A stretch of DNA of 64,000 nucleotides from Hydrogenovibrio thermophilus (GCF_004028275.1 NZ_CP035033.1:1240001-1304000), one strand, 5' to 3'; counted from the stretch's first letter, positions 36,025 to 45,385 are shown. Notes: generated by a model from the sequence alone, not told the origin. Numbers and translations are program-made.

Positions 36025-38190
36025 CTAGGAATGGCTTGAAATAAATTCTTCAAGCTGTTTATATTTCAATGGTTTTGATAAATGGTAACCTTGGAATAAT
36101 TCACATCCATAATCGCATAATTGTTGTAGCTGCTCGAGGGTTTCCACGCCTTCGGCCAGAGTGCGCATGTTCAATTTCTGACCGATTTCGATAATACTTT
36201 CCACCAGGCCATGGTCGGATTGTTTGTTCAGCACGTTATCAATAAAACTCTTATCGATTTTCAATTCATCAAAGGGCAGTTTTCGCAGCAGGCTCAAGGA
36301 TGAGAAGCCGGTTCCGAAGTCGTCGAGCGATAACCAGATGCCACGCCGTTGCAACCGGATCAACAAGTCATGGACGTATTCAAAATCTTCAATGAACAAG
36401 GATTCGGTCACTTCAATGGTGAGCAGGTCGGCGGGATAACCATTTTTTTCGATGGCGTCCGTCAGGTCATGATAAAAACCATGGCTCATGAACTGGCGGG
36501 CCGAGACATTGAGTGAGAGACGGAAGCGTACGTTATGGTTTTTTTGGAATTCGGCCATACGTCGCAAAGCTGTGTCGAGAATGTAATGACCGAGTTCCGG
36601 CATATAGCCGATTTCTTCGGCAATCGGAATGAATTCGGCCGGTGAGATGTCGCCAAATGTCGGGTTTTGCCAGCGTACCAGCGCTTCCACACCGTGCAGT
36701 TTTTGACTCCGATCCAACTGAGGTTGATAGACCACGTAGATTTCGTTGTATTTGATGGCCTGGCGGAGCTTGTGTTCCAGGTGGACCTTATGCAAGGTGT
36801 TTTGGCGCATGGTTTCGGAAAAGAACTCCACGGCGTTTTTATGCTTTTTGGCATGGTACATCGCCATGTCCGCGCGGCTGAGGATGGTTTTGAGAGTGTC
36901 GCCGTCTTGCGGATATTGCGCAATGCCGATGCTGACGCCCAGGTTGAAGCGCATGTCGTCGATATGAAACGGTAGCGAAAGCGACTTGATGAGGCTGTGT
37001 GCCAGTACGGACACCTCCTTCGATGTCGAATGCACGATGATGACGAACTCGTCGCCACCGAAACGAATCACCGAATCTTTTTTGTGTAATAGGGATTTGA
37101 AACGTTTCGAGACTTCGGTCAAGACCGCATCACCGGTTTCATGCCCGAAGTTGTCGTTGATGTTTTTGAAATTATCCAGATCGAGAAACATCAAACTGTA
37201 TTCGTGGTTGGGGTTGCTTTCCAATTGGTGTTTGAGTTCGGTGTCCAGATAATAGCGGTTGGGTAAATTGGTGAGCGGGTCGTGCGTGGCCTGATGCAGC
37301 AGTCGGGTGCGGGTGCGTTCTTCATAGTTGGCGATGGTTCGGAACAGGGCGTAGGTAATGATGAGCGCAATCAGGAAAAAGGTGCTGTAAGTCATCATCA
37401 CTCGGCTGAATTCGGGGGTGAGGGTTTTGAGAGGTTGGAACATTGTCACCCACAGATCATAGCGCTGGTTATAGACCACACTGCCTAACATGTTGTTGTT
37501 GAAGACTTTCGAGTCCAAGTCGAATGCAAAGGGCGTTGAATAGTGCTTCATTTCTTCCAGAGACAGCCCGTAGCGTTCACGGTAATTGCGTTTCAAGCGC
37601 GTCAGCAACTCATCCGACAGCGGGTGCATATAGAACTTTTCATAATCGCTTTTGGGGATGCCGGTCACGAACAGGCGGTAATAGTTCAAGTCGCTGATGA
37701 TGTCGGCATGGCGGAATTCTTCCAGGCGGAAGTTACTGAGGAAGTTGGCTTCGTCCACTTTCAAGGCGGTGATGATGATGGCAACGACCTTCCCGGTTTC
37801 ATCACGTAAGGCCTTTCGCATCGGCAGAAGCCAGGTATCAAGCGCGGGGTAATCGTAAGTGCGTCCGAGAATCATTTTTTGGCTGACCAACGCTTTTTGG
37901 AAGGAGTCACGGGTGATGTCGCTTTCCAGATAGTTGGTGGTTTTGTCAATGTCCAGGTTGGAACTGAACGCTACCATGTCACCTTGCGGGGTCGCCAAAC
38001 CGAAACCGGCCAGTACGGGTTTGGCCGCCAGCATTTTGTCGAACAGTTGTTGGGTTTTGGCCAGGTTTTGATAGGTGTGGTTTTCGATGAGCTGTGCGCC
38101 GAGCAGGTCGAGTAGCAATTCGTTTTCGACCAGCGTGCTTTGCATGATGTGGTTAAGCAGACTGGTGTCGGCGGAAAGCTCGCGCGTCAA
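36025..38190 (-). CDS. GGDEF-EAL protein (c-di-GMP cyclase/phosphodiesterase), frame broken at N-terminus
   Basis: The open frame from TTG at 38190 encodes 721 aa: a periplasmic Cache-like sensor region (about 1-265), a membrane helix (STFFLIALIITYALF), an intact GGDEF domain (RFGGDEFVIIV near 365) and an EAL domain (GVEALVRW, IEVTESLFI, LDDFGTGFSSL, EGVETLEQL). A periplasmic sensor of this kind needs a first membrane helix, which is missing here but present immediately upstream in a different frame (38153-38302). So the true gene probably spans 36025-38302 with a frameshift near 38190-38205, caused by sequence error or real mutation. Both catalytic signatures look intact. No ribosome site supports the TTG. 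Confidence 0.8.
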   Translation of the reverse strand: MTRELSADTSLLNHIMQSTLVENELLLDLLGAQLIENHTYQNLAKTQQLFDKMLAAKPVLAGFGLATPQGDMVAFSSNLDIDKTTNYLESDITRDSFQKALVSQKMILGRTYDYPALDTWLLPMRKALRDETGKVVAIIITALKVDEANFLSNFRLEEFRHADIISDLNYYRLFVTGIPKSDYEKFYMHPLSDELLTRLKRNYRERYGLSLEEMKHYSTPFAFDLDSKVFNNNMLGSVVYNQRYDLWVTMFQPLKTLTPEFSRVMMTYSTFFLIALIITYALFRTIANYEERTRTRLLHQATHDPLTNLPNRYYLDTELKHQLESNPNHEYSLMFLDLDNFKNINDNFGHETGDAVLTEVSKRFKSLLHKKDSVIRFGGDEFVIIVHSTSKEVSVLAHSLIKSLSLPFHIDDMRFNLGVSIGIAQYPQDGDTLKTILSRADMAMYHAKKHKNAVEFFSETMRQNTLHKVHLEHKLRQAIKYNEIYVVYQPQLDRSQKLHGVEALVRWQNPTFGDISPAEFIPIAEEIGYMPELGHYILDTALRRMAEFQKNHNVRFRLSLNVSARQFMSHGFYHDLTDAIEKNGYPADLLTIEVTESLFIEDFEYVHDLLIRLQRRGIWLSLDDFGTGFSSLSLLRKLPFDELKIDKSFIDNVLNKQSDHGLVESIIEIGQKLNMRTLAEGVETLEQLQQLCDYGCELFQGYHLSKPLKYKQLEEFISSHS

Positions 38191-38302
38191 ACTCGGCTTT
38201 CATGCTGTTGTATTTGGTGACCGATAAAGAAATGAACAATACCACACTGGCGGTGAGGATCAGGTAGAAAAGCCCCCATAGTTTGGAATCAAGACGCTTC
38301 AT
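38153..38302 (-). pseudogene. N-terminal fragment of the GGDEF-EAL protein (out of frame)
   Basis: ATG at 38302, with AAGGTG about 11 bases upstream, opens a 49-codon frame beginning MKRLDSKLWGLFYLILTA, a typical short basic start and membrane helix, followed by SVTKYNSMKAEFDA. It then runs out of frame with the downstream sensor region and stops at 38153. A one-base insertion or two-base deletion relative to this sequence would join it to the main frame. Confidence 0.7.
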
Positions 38303-38386
38303 GGATGGTTGAACACCTTCGGTCGATGGTTTGAATCTATCTTATTGGATTTTTTGGGAAAAAGAAATCAGAAGAAACCTGAAAGC

Positions 38387-39556
38387 TTATTTTGGAAGAT
38401 AGTATTTTTTCGCTACGGCGGGTTTCAACGGTTTCGGAAAACGGCCAGGCCTGGTGGTTTTGCCGGAAAGGCTCAGGGCGTCTGTTTGGCGTTGCAAGGC
38501 CCAGTCGCGGTGTTCCAAGACCAGTTCGGAGTCGCTCGAAAGGTTTTCCAGCACTTGCACAATGCGTTGGCTGAGGTCGGTGTCTTCCAACGCATTCCCC
38601 AGTGCGATGCACAGGTTGCGTTGCCATTGTTCAAAGCCGATTCGGCGTATCGGTGAGCCTTCAAATTGGGTTAAAAAATCGGTTTCGTTCCAATCGAGCA
38701 GCTCCAATAAGCTGGCGGCGTCGAGCGCGTGTTTGGGTTTAAAGGCGGTTTCTTCGGTGGCTTCGGTGAATTTATTCCAGGGGCAGACCAGCTGACAATC
38801 GTCGCAGCCGTAAATACGATTGCCCATTTTTTCACGCAATTCGGGTGCGATGACACCTTTGTATTCGATGGTTAAATAGGAAATGCAGCGGCGGGCATCC
38901 ACCACGGCGTTATCGACGATGGCCTGTGTCGGGCATTCGTCGATGCAGGCGGTGCAAGGCCCGCAGCCTTGTTTGTCGAATGGCGGGTCGCTCGGCAGTG
39001 GCAGGTTGGTGTAAAGCTCGCCCAGGAAAAACCAGGAACCGGCGCGGGGATGAATAATCAGACTGTTTTTACCGATAAAGCCCAGGCCTGCTTTCTCCGC
39101 CAGCGGGCGCTCCAACACCGGGGCCGAATCGACAAAAGCCCGGTAGTGGAACGATTCGGCTTTTTCCACCAGTTCGGCTTCAATTTTTGCGGCGAGCTGC
39201 TGCAAGCGTTTGCGCATCAGCTTGTGGTAATCCTTGTGCAGCGCATAGCGGGAAACGTACGCCTGGCCGTTGGCTTGCAATTGCTCGACCGGGGAATGGG
39301 CGTCCGGGTCGAAATAATTCAATCGGACACTGATGACGCTGACCGTGCCGGGTTCGAGTTCGGCGGGGCGGGTGCGTTTGGTGCCGTGGCGCGCCATATA
39401 TTCCATGTCGCCGTGGTAATGCTCGCCCAACCAATTGAAATAATCGGCTTCGTACGCAGACAGATCCGTATCGGTGATGCCGACGTCGGCAAAACCGAGC
39501 GCCTGGCCCCAGTGTTTAATCTTCTCGGCAAGTTGGTATAATGGCGCTTCCGGCAT
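38387..39556 (-). CDS. queG: Epoxyqueuosine reductase QueG
   Basis: Last step of queuosine synthesis in tRNA; cobalamin- and Fe-S-dependent. 389 aa. Two 4Fe-4S motifs: CGPCTACIDECP near residue 192 and CDDCQLVCPW near 247. The conserved GFIGKNSLIIHPRAGSWFFLGEL is present. The last 23 residues (after LSLSGK) are not typical of QueG: they are encoded by a copy of the dispersed hairpin element (core 38445-38454) and the DNA after it, so the frame appears to run through a terminator-like insertion. First gene of the conserved queG-tsaE-amidase-mutL neighbourhood, though transcribed oppositely here. Confidence 0.93.
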   Translation of the reverse strand: MPEAPLYQLAEKIKHWGQALGFADVGITDTDLSAYEADYFNWLGEHYHGDMEYMARHGTKRTRPAELEPGTVSVISVRLNYFDPDAHSPVEQLQANGQAYVSRYALHKDYHKLMRKRLQQLAAKIEAELVEKAESFHYRAFVDSAPVLERPLAEKAGLGFIGKNSLIIHPRAGSWFFLGELYTNLPLPSDPPFDKQGCGPCTACIDECPTQAIVDNAVVDARRCISYLTIEYKGVIAPELREKMGNRIYGCDDCQLVCPWNKFTEATEETAFKPKHALDAASLLELLDWNETDFLTQFEGSPIRRIGFEQWQRNLCIALGNALEDTDLSQRIVQVLENLSSDSELVLEHRDWALQRQTDALSLSGKTTRPGRFPKPLKPAVAKKYYLPK

Positions 39557-39641
39557 CTTGAAGAATGGTCTCGCATCGATTGTTTAATAAAACATCCTTT
39601 CCGTTCGCCAAGGTCGGTCACAGTCAGGATTGGGGTTGCCA

Positions 39642-40175
39642 ATGGTTCATTCAGAGACACATTCTAGCAAAAACGACGGAACTTCCGAGAAATGCGAATG
39701 GCATTTAGCGGATGAAGCCGCCACTCAGGCCTTTGCCGAAGCCTGTGCACAGCTGTGTCTTGACGAATCCGCATTTCAGCCAGGCCTGGTGGTTTATCTG
39801 CAAGGCGATTTGGGCGCCGGCAAATCGTTTTTTTCCCGAGCCTTTATCCAATGTTTTCTGCCGAACCAAAAAGTGAAAAGCCCGACCTATACGCTGGTGG
39901 AAACCTACCCGACCGAACACGGCCCAATCCTGCATTTCGACCTGTATCGCTTATGCGACCCGGAAGAGCTTGAATTTTTAGCGATTCGCGACTTGATGAC
40001 GCCACCGTTTATCGCCTTGGTGGAGTGGCCGTCCAAAGGCGTCGGAATTTTGCCGGAAGCGGATTTACGCATTGAATTATCGCCGGACGGCACCGGGCGA
40101 AAAATCTCCATAACCCCCATGAAACCAGCTTTTGAAGCGTTTGTCAGAAAACTGACGGAAAAATTGGCACGGTAA
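39642..40175 (+). CDS. tsaE: tRNA threonylcarbamoyladenosine ATPase TsaE
   Basis: P-loop ATPase required with TsaB/TsaD for t6A modification, 177 aa. Walker A is GDLGAGKSFFSR near residue 60; conserved SPTYTLVETY and HFDLYRL follow, and the terminal LVEWPSKG. ATG at 39642 has GGGG a few bases upstream. A copy of the dispersed palindrome (39780-39789) encodes Pro-Gly-Leu just before the P-loop strand. Confidence 0.94.
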   Translation: MVHSETHSSKNDGTSEKCEWHLADEAATQAFAEACAQLCLDESAFQPGLVVYLQGDLGAGKSFFSRAFIQCFLPNQKVKSPTYTLVETYPTEHGPILHFDLYRLCDPEELEFLAIRDLMTPPFIALVEWPSKGVGILPEADLRIELSPDGTGRKISITPMKPAFEAFVRKLTEKLAR

Positions 40176-40229
40176 TTGATTATGACTAGTCACGTGATAT
40201 TTAAAATACAAAATATAGTGGGTAGTGCC

Positions 40230-41810
40230 ATGATCAGAAAAAATAGCTCCAACATCCTGAGAAACACCATTACGGCGCTTGTTGTCGTTATGGTTATTGT
40301 TATGTCATCCACCGCTTGGGCGGCGTCCTTGACCAAAATGCGTTTGGGTCAAGGTACCGATAAAACCCGTGTGGTCTTTGAAATCAAGAAAAACCACCGT
40401 TTTGAAATCACCGAGTTGAAGAACCCGGCCCGTATCGTGGTCGATTTCTACAAAGCGGATAACAAACTGACCTTCTCGAAAATGAAATTCCTCGACGCGC
40501 GCATCAAAGGGGCGCGCGTCAAAAACCAGTCCAAGCGCACTCGTGTGGTATTGGATTTGCGTGACGACTTTGATTACCGTTATTTCACACTGGCAAAAAA
40601 CAAGCGCGGTGCCGAGCGTGTGGTCATCGACGTGACTAACGTCAAACAATCGACGGTATTGGCGAAAAAAGCCAAAGCGGAATCCAAGCCGGTTAAAACC
40701 ATCGCTAAAGTTGAGAAAAGTGCGCCAAAAGCCAAACCAACGCCAGTAACGAAAGTCGCTGTCAAAAAAGCGCCTGAAAAAGCGGTGAAAAAAGTCGCTC
40801 AAAAAGAAACCCCGAAAACGGTGAAAAAAGCTACGGTGAAAGTGGCCAAGGTCACGCCGGCGAAAAAAGAAATGTCTACCAATGCTCAGACGCAAAGCCT
40901 GTTGAATAAGGACAGTGACATTTTTGCGCCGCAAAATAAAGAATTAGTAGTCGCCATCGATGCCGGACACGGTGGTAAAGACACCGGTGCCATCGGTCAC
41001 AACAACCTTCGCGAAAAAGACGTGGTGTTGCGATTGGCGAAAAAACTGAAAAAATACATTGATGCCAAACCTGGAATGCGTGCGGTCTTGACGCGTGAAA
41101 AGGATGTGTTCATCCCATTGCATAAACGTGTTCGCATCGCTCACCAGAAAGACGCCGACATTTTCTTGTCACTGCACGCAGATGCTTTCCCGAATCCGAA
41201 AGCGCGTGGCGGTTCGGTTTATATTTTATCCACGACGGGTGCCAGTAGTGTGATGGCGCGTATTTTGGCGAAATCCGAAAACGCTTCCTTGCAGGATGTG
41301 AAGTTGAAAGGGCGTGACGCCGATGTGGCTTTCGTCCTGTCCGATCTGACGCGTTCCGCGAACATCCGTGCCAGCCGTAAACTGGGGCAAGTGATTCTGG
41401 GTGAAATGGGGAAAAACGTCCATTTGCATAAAAAATCGGTTCAGTCCGCCAACTTCGCGGTCTTGAAATCAATCGATATGCCATCGCTGTTGATTGAAAC
41501 GGCGTTCATCTCGAACCCGGGTGAAGCGAGAAAATTGAATTCGGACCGTTTCCAAACACAAATGGCGCGCTCCATCGTCAGCGGCCTGGATCGTTTTGTG
41601 AAACGCAACGCCACCAAACCTCGCTGGGGTGAGCAGCTTTACGTTCACTACCGTGTGCAGAAAGGGGATACCTTGTCTGAAATTGCCGAAAACTACAATA
41701 TTTCCACTTACAAGCTGAAAAAAATCAACAACATCCAAAAAGCGGACCGCCTATACGTTGGCAAAAAACTGCGTATCCCGGTTTCCGAGGATGTGATTGC
41801 TTCCTTGTAA
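40230..41810 (+). CDS. N-acetylmuramoyl-L-alanine amidase AmiB/AmiC-type (AMIN, Amidase_3, LysM)
   Basis: Septal peptidoglycan amidase, about 526 aa. A signal peptide (ALVVVMVIVMSSTAWA) precedes an AMIN domain (RVVFEIKKNHRFEI, about 35-140), a Lys/Ala/Pro-rich linker (about 145-225), the zinc amidase domain (IDAGHGGKDTGAIG, LREKDVVLRLA, FLSLHADAF, LIETAFISNP) and a C-terminal LysM (YRVQKGDTLSEIAENY). ATG at 40230 is chosen since it gives a normal signal peptide. Position between tsaE and mutL matches E. coli amiB; the LysM is as in AmiB. Confidence 0.92.
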   Translation: MIRKNSSNILRNTITALVVVMVIVMSSTAWAASLTKMRLGQGTDKTRVVFEIKKNHRFEITELKNPARIVVDFYKADNKLTFSKMKFLDARIKGARVKNQSKRTRVVLDLRDDFDYRYFTLAKNKRGAERVVIDVTNVKQSTVLAKKAKAESKPVKTIAKVEKSAPKAKPTPVTKVAVKKAPEKAVKKVAQKETPKTVKKATVKVAKVTPAKKEMSTNAQTQSLLNKDSDIFAPQNKELVVAIDAGHGGKDTGAIGHNNLREKDVVLRLAKKLKKYIDAKPGMRAVLTREKDVFIPLHKRVRIAHQKDADIFLSLHADAFPNPKARGGSVYILSTTGASSVMARILAKSENASLQDVKLKGRDADVAFVLSDLTRSANIRASRKLGQVILGEMGKNVHLHKKSVQSANFAVLKSIDMPSLLIETAFISNPGEARKLNSDRFQTQMARSIVSGLDRFVKRNATKPRWGEQLYVHYRVQKGDTLSEIAENYNISTYKLKKINNIQKADRLYVGKKLRIPVSEDVIASL

Positions 41811-41866
41811 ACACCGTATTTTAATCAACCCACATTCATTTTTTGAATATCACGTAATATCACGTT

Positions 41867-41912
41867 CGCCAGGCCCTTCTCAGGGGGCTTGGCATTTTTT
41901 TACCAGGCCTGG
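41867..41912 (+). terminator. Terminator after the amidase gene, followed by a palindrome copy
   Basis: GCCAGGCCC and GGGGGCTTGGC pair imperfectly around a short loop, followed by a T-run (to 41901), a good intrinsic terminator. Directly after it is another exact CCAGGCCTGG (41903-41912) with a T-run following, a second possible hairpin. Confidence 0.75.
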
Positions 41913-41959
41913 TCGTTTTTGGGCTTTGCAAACCGGCTTCTTTCGCTTTCAAAACCCCG

Positions 41960-41988
41960 CTGATAATCCCCGCATAAATCGCTATAAT
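41960..41988 (+). promoter_or_regulatory. Candidate sigma-70 promoter of mutL
   Basis: CTGATA (four of six matches) and a perfect TATAAT (41983-41988) are 17 bases apart, about 95 bases before mutL and after the preceding terminator. This supports an independent transcription unit starting with mutL. Confidence 0.5.
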
Positions 41989-42080
41989 GACGAGCATAAA
42001 ACCGTCCGAATCCATGAACCGGATTTAGATATCGGATATCGATTACAACGCTTTCATAAACAAACCGACTAAGAATTTTC

Positions 42081-43955
42081 ATGCCGAAAAACAAACCGCA
42101 AGACATTGCTTTATTGCCCTCACATCTCGCCGACCAAATCGCCGCCGGGGAAGTGGTGGAAAGACCCGCTTCCGTTGTCAAGGAGCTACTGGAAAACGCG
42201 CTCGATTCGGGTGCAACTCAAATCGATATTCAGATTGAAGAAGGGGGCGAAAAGCGCATCGTGGTGTCGGACAACGGCGCCGGCATTCGACAATCGCAAT
42301 TGCAGTTGGCGGTGAGCCGCCATGCCACCAGTAAAATTCAAACCGCCAAGGATTTGACCGCTGTGGCGACACTGGGCTTTCGCGGTGAGGCTTTGGCGAG
42401 TATCGGTTCCGTGTCGCGGTTGACGTTGACCAGCCGTTTCAAAGAGGAAGAAGCCGCCTGGCAACTGCGCGGTGAAGGCGAAGGGAATTGGTCGGAACCG
42501 GTACCGGTAGCGCATCCGCAGGGCACGCAAGTGGATGTGCAGGATTTGTTCTTCAACACGCCGGCCCGTAAGAAATTCCTGCGCGCCGCGCGCACCGAGT
42601 TTATGCACATTGAACAATTGGTCAAGCGGGTGATGCTCAGCCGTCCGGACGTCACCATTAAATTGACACACAACCAGAAAGTGGTGCGCCATGTGCAGGC
42701 CGCATCGGACGAAACGGCTTTGGTCCAGCGCTTAAAACAACTGATGGGCGGCCCTTTTGTGGAACAGAGTCTGGCGCTGGAGTTTGAAGCGCAGGACATT
42801 CGTTTGTCGGGCTGGGCGGCCCAAGCCACGTTTAACCGCAGTCAAACCGACATGCAATACGTGTTCGTCAACGGTCGTATCGTGCGGGATCGTTTGCTGT
42901 CTTATGCCGTCAAGCAGGCCTATGCCGATGTGTTGTATCACGGTCGGCATCCGGCGTATGTGTTGTTTTTGGAGATTCCGCACGAACTGGTGGACGTGAA
43001 TGTGCACCCGGCCAAGTATGAAGTGCGTTTTGCCAATGGTCGCTGGGTGTATGACTTTCTGCGCCGTTCGGTTCGGGAAGCGGTGACGCGCCCGGTCGGC
43101 GTGTCGGGCGGTCATGCCGAGGCGGCCGCTCCGGTCGGCAAGGCTGGGATAGCATCGGGCCGTTTTGAAGCGACAACGCCAAACGAATCGGCTTATCAGG
43201 CGGCGATGCAATTTCAAATCCGTGACACGTCAAACGAGAATGTTTACGGGGTGAACGAGCCGGTGCCGGCCTATGCCATGGAACCGGGCGAGCAATTGAT
43301 TCGTCAATTTCAAGCGGCGCAAGCCGAGTCGAGTGCGCAAATCGACGCGGCTCGATCGGCGACCCAGCAGCAGCACCCGTTGGGGTATGCCAAGGCGCAA
43401 ATTCATGGCGTGTTCATTTTGGCGGAAAACGAACAAGGCTTGGTATTGGTGGACATGCACGCCGCACACGAGCGTATTGTGTACGAGCGCATGAAACAGC
43501 AATGGACACAAGACCGCTTGGTGTCGCAACCGTTGCTGGTGCCCATCGTGGTGAGTTTGGAAGCGTCGCAAATCGCCATTTGGGACGAGTATCGTGATGA
43601 ATTGGACAAACTCGGTTTCGAGGCCGAGCCGTTTGGACCGGAACAATTGAAATTGACCCGTGTACCGACATTATTGGCGAAATCCGATGTGGCCCATTTG
43701 GTCAACGATATGATTGCCGACTTGGCGGTGGCGGGCGAAACCCGGTTGGTGGAAGAAAAAATCAACCAGATTCTCAGCACCATGGCGTGTCACGGTTCGG
43801 TGCGCGCCAACCGTCATTTGACGGTGGATGAAATGAATGCCCTGTTGCGCGATATGGAAGCCACCGAGAGTTCCGCGCAGTGTAACCACGGCCGACCGAC
43901 CTGGGTGCAGTTGTCGATGGAACAACTCGATGCTTTGTTTATGAGGGGGCAGTAG
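42081..43955 (+). CDS. mutL: DNA mismatch repair protein MutL
   Basis: 624 aa GHKL ATPase. The N-terminal motifs are IAAGEVVERPASVVKELLENALD (read as IAAGEVVERPAS and KELLENALD), VSDNGAGI, ATSKI and GFRGEALASIG. The C-terminal domain carries DMHAAHERIVYE, which fits the endonuclease motif DQHA(X2)E(X4)E apart from Gln to Met, plus ACHGSVRA and QCNHGRPT. So it is probably an endonuclease-type MutL, which goes with absence of MutH in such genomes (no mutH is in the window). Between the amidase and miaA as in E. coli. Confidence 0.95.
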   Translation: MPKNKPQDIALLPSHLADQIAAGEVVERPASVVKELLENALDSGATQIDIQIEEGGEKRIVVSDNGAGIRQSQLQLAVSRHATSKIQTAKDLTAVATLGFRGEALASIGSVSRLTLTSRFKEEEAAWQLRGEGEGNWSEPVPVAHPQGTQVDVQDLFFNTPARKKFLRAARTEFMHIEQLVKRVMLSRPDVTIKLTHNQKVVRHVQAASDETALVQRLKQLMGGPFVEQSLALEFEAQDIRLSGWAAQATFNRSQTDMQYVFVNGRIVRDRLLSYAVKQAYADVLYHGRHPAYVLFLEIPHELVDVNVHPAKYEVRFANGRWVYDFLRRSVREAVTRPVGVSGGHAEAAAPVGKAGIASGRFEATTPNESAYQAAMQFQIRDTSNENVYGVNEPVPAYAMEPGEQLIRQFQAAQAESSAQIDAARSATQQQHPLGYAKAQIHGVFILAENEQGLVLVDMHAAHERIVYERMKQQWTQDRLVSQPLLVPIVVSLEASQIAIWDEYRDELDKLGFEAEPFGPEQLKLTRVPTLLAKSDVAHLVNDMIADLAVAGETRLVEEKINQILSTMACHGSVRANRHLTVDEMNALLRDMEATESSAQCNHGRPTWVQLSMEQLDALFMRGQ

Positions 43956-43956
43956 G

Positions 43957-44952
43957 GTGAGTGACGTGATGTCGATGGTGCCGGCCTTGAATGTCGAGCG
44001 ATTAATCGAGCAAAAATGCTGTTTGGCGATTATGGGGCCGACGGCGTCCGGCAAAAGCCGTTTGTCGATGGCTTTGGCCGAGCGTTTGCCGGTGGAAATT
44101 ATCAGTGTGGATTCCGCATTGATTTACCGTGGCATGGACATCGGTACGGCCAAACCGTCCGCCGAGGAGTTGGCCAAAGTGCCGCATCACCTGATCGATA
44201 TTCTCGACCCCAGTGAAAGTTATTCCGCCGCCGACTTTGTGGAAGATGTGCATCGCTTGGTGGCGGAAATTTTTGAACGGGGGCGGTTGCCGATGTTGGT
44301 GGGCGGTACCATGATGTATTTCAACGCGCTGCAAAAAGGCATGGCGCAACTGCCTTCGGCCGATGAAGCCCTGCGTGCTGAAATTCACCAGGCCTGGCTG
44401 GAAGACTCACAAGCCGTGCACGACCGCTTGAAAACGGTGGACCCGGAAGCGGCCGAGCGCATTCATCCGAATGATCCGCAGCGGCTGGTGCGTGCGCTGG
44501 AAGTCTATGAAATGACCGGGCGGCCGTTGACCGAATTGCAAAAGGAAGGACAAGGGGCGGGTTTGACGGCTTTCAAGTTGGTCAAGGTGGCTTTGTTGCC
44601 GGAAGACCGGGGGCAGTTGCATCAGCAGATTGAGGAACGGTTTCATGCCATGCTGAACGATGGTTTCTTGAAGGAAGCCGAAACCGTTTTTTCGCAACCC
44701 GGTTTACACGGTGACCTGCCGGCGATACGCAGTGTCGGTTATCGCCAGGCTTGGTTGTTTTTCGAACAAACCTACGATTATGAAACCTTTGTGGAAAAGA
44801 GCATTGTCGCCACTCGACAGCTCGCCAAACGGCAGATTACCTGGCTGCGCAAAGAGACGGATTTACACGTCATCGACCCTTACCACACAAATCTTGACAA
44901 AAGTGTGGAGGAGGTTTTAGAGTACTTGGCTAGATGTGATAAAAATGCTTAA
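43957..44952 (+). CDS. miaA: tRNA dimethylallyltransferase MiaA
   Basis: Adds dimethylallyl to A37 of UNN-decoding tRNAs, 331 aa. P-loop is MGPTASGKSRLS near residue 27; then SVDSALIYRGMDIGTAKP, PHHLIDILDP, and LVGGTMMYFNAL. GTG at 43957 has GGGGGCAGTAGG upstream and nearly abuts mutL; ATG at 43969 is the alternative. A palindrome copy (44388-44397) encodes Gln-Ala-Trp. Confidence 0.95.
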   Translation: MSDVMSMVPALNVERLIEQKCCLAIMGPTASGKSRLSMALAERLPVEIISVDSALIYRGMDIGTAKPSAEELAKVPHHLIDILDPSESYSAADFVEDVHRLVAEIFERGRLPMLVGGTMMYFNALQKGMAQLPSADEALRAEIHQAWLEDSQAVHDRLKTVDPEAAERIHPNDPQRLVRALEVYEMTGRPLTELQKEGQGAGLTAFKLVKVALLPEDRGQLHQQIEERFHAMLNDGFLKEAETVFSQPGLHGDLPAIRSVGYRQAWLFFEQTYDYETFVEKSIVATRQLAKRQITWLRKETDLHVIDPYHTNLDKSVEEVLEYLARCDKNA

Positions 44953-45103
44953 ATTGAAAAGTGTTTATGTTATTATCTGATTCTTTCAGGGGCGGTAACG
45001 AATACACAAGGGCGTTATCATTTTTAGGCCGCTGAAGAGCGAATCCGGCGAATGATTCGTAACACTATAAGAACATAGCTTCATACAAAAATAGGAAATA
45101 ATC

Positions 45104-45376
45104 ATGGAGACAAAAAAAGTGGCTAAGGCTTTACCAATACAAGATCCATACTTAAACGCGCTGAGAAAAGAAAAAATCAATGTGGCGATTTATCTTGTAA
45201 ACGGTGTGAAGCTGCAAGGCCGTGTCGATTCTTTCGACCAATTTGTTGTGCTGTTGCGCAGCAATGTGACGCAAATGGTTTATAAGCACGCGATTTCGAC
45301 CATCGTGCCGGCGCGTGACCCTAAGGCTTATGAATTTGATACGTCGGACGCTTCCGAAGCGAAGCCGGCCGAATAA
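45104..45376 (+). CDS. hfq: RNA chaperone Hfq
   Basis: 90 aa hexameric Sm-like protein that mediates sRNA-mRNA pairing. Sm1 is [25 protein letters not shown] (key Q at QDPYLN, F at SFDQF), Sm2 [10 protein letters not shown] with the KH signature. A short acidic C-terminal tail follows. A hairpin without U-tract follows the gene. Confidence 0.97.
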   Translation: METKKVAKALPIQDPYLNALRKEKINVAIYLVNGVKLQGRVDSFDQFVVLLRSNVTQMVYKHAISTIVPARDPKAYEFDTSDASEAKPAE

Positions 45377-45385
45377 GATCGAACA

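Noticed and set aside
41797-42072. Plus-strand 91-codon frame after the amidase gene
   Set aside because: It crosses a terminator, a palindrome copy and the mutL promoter region; composition is not protein-like.
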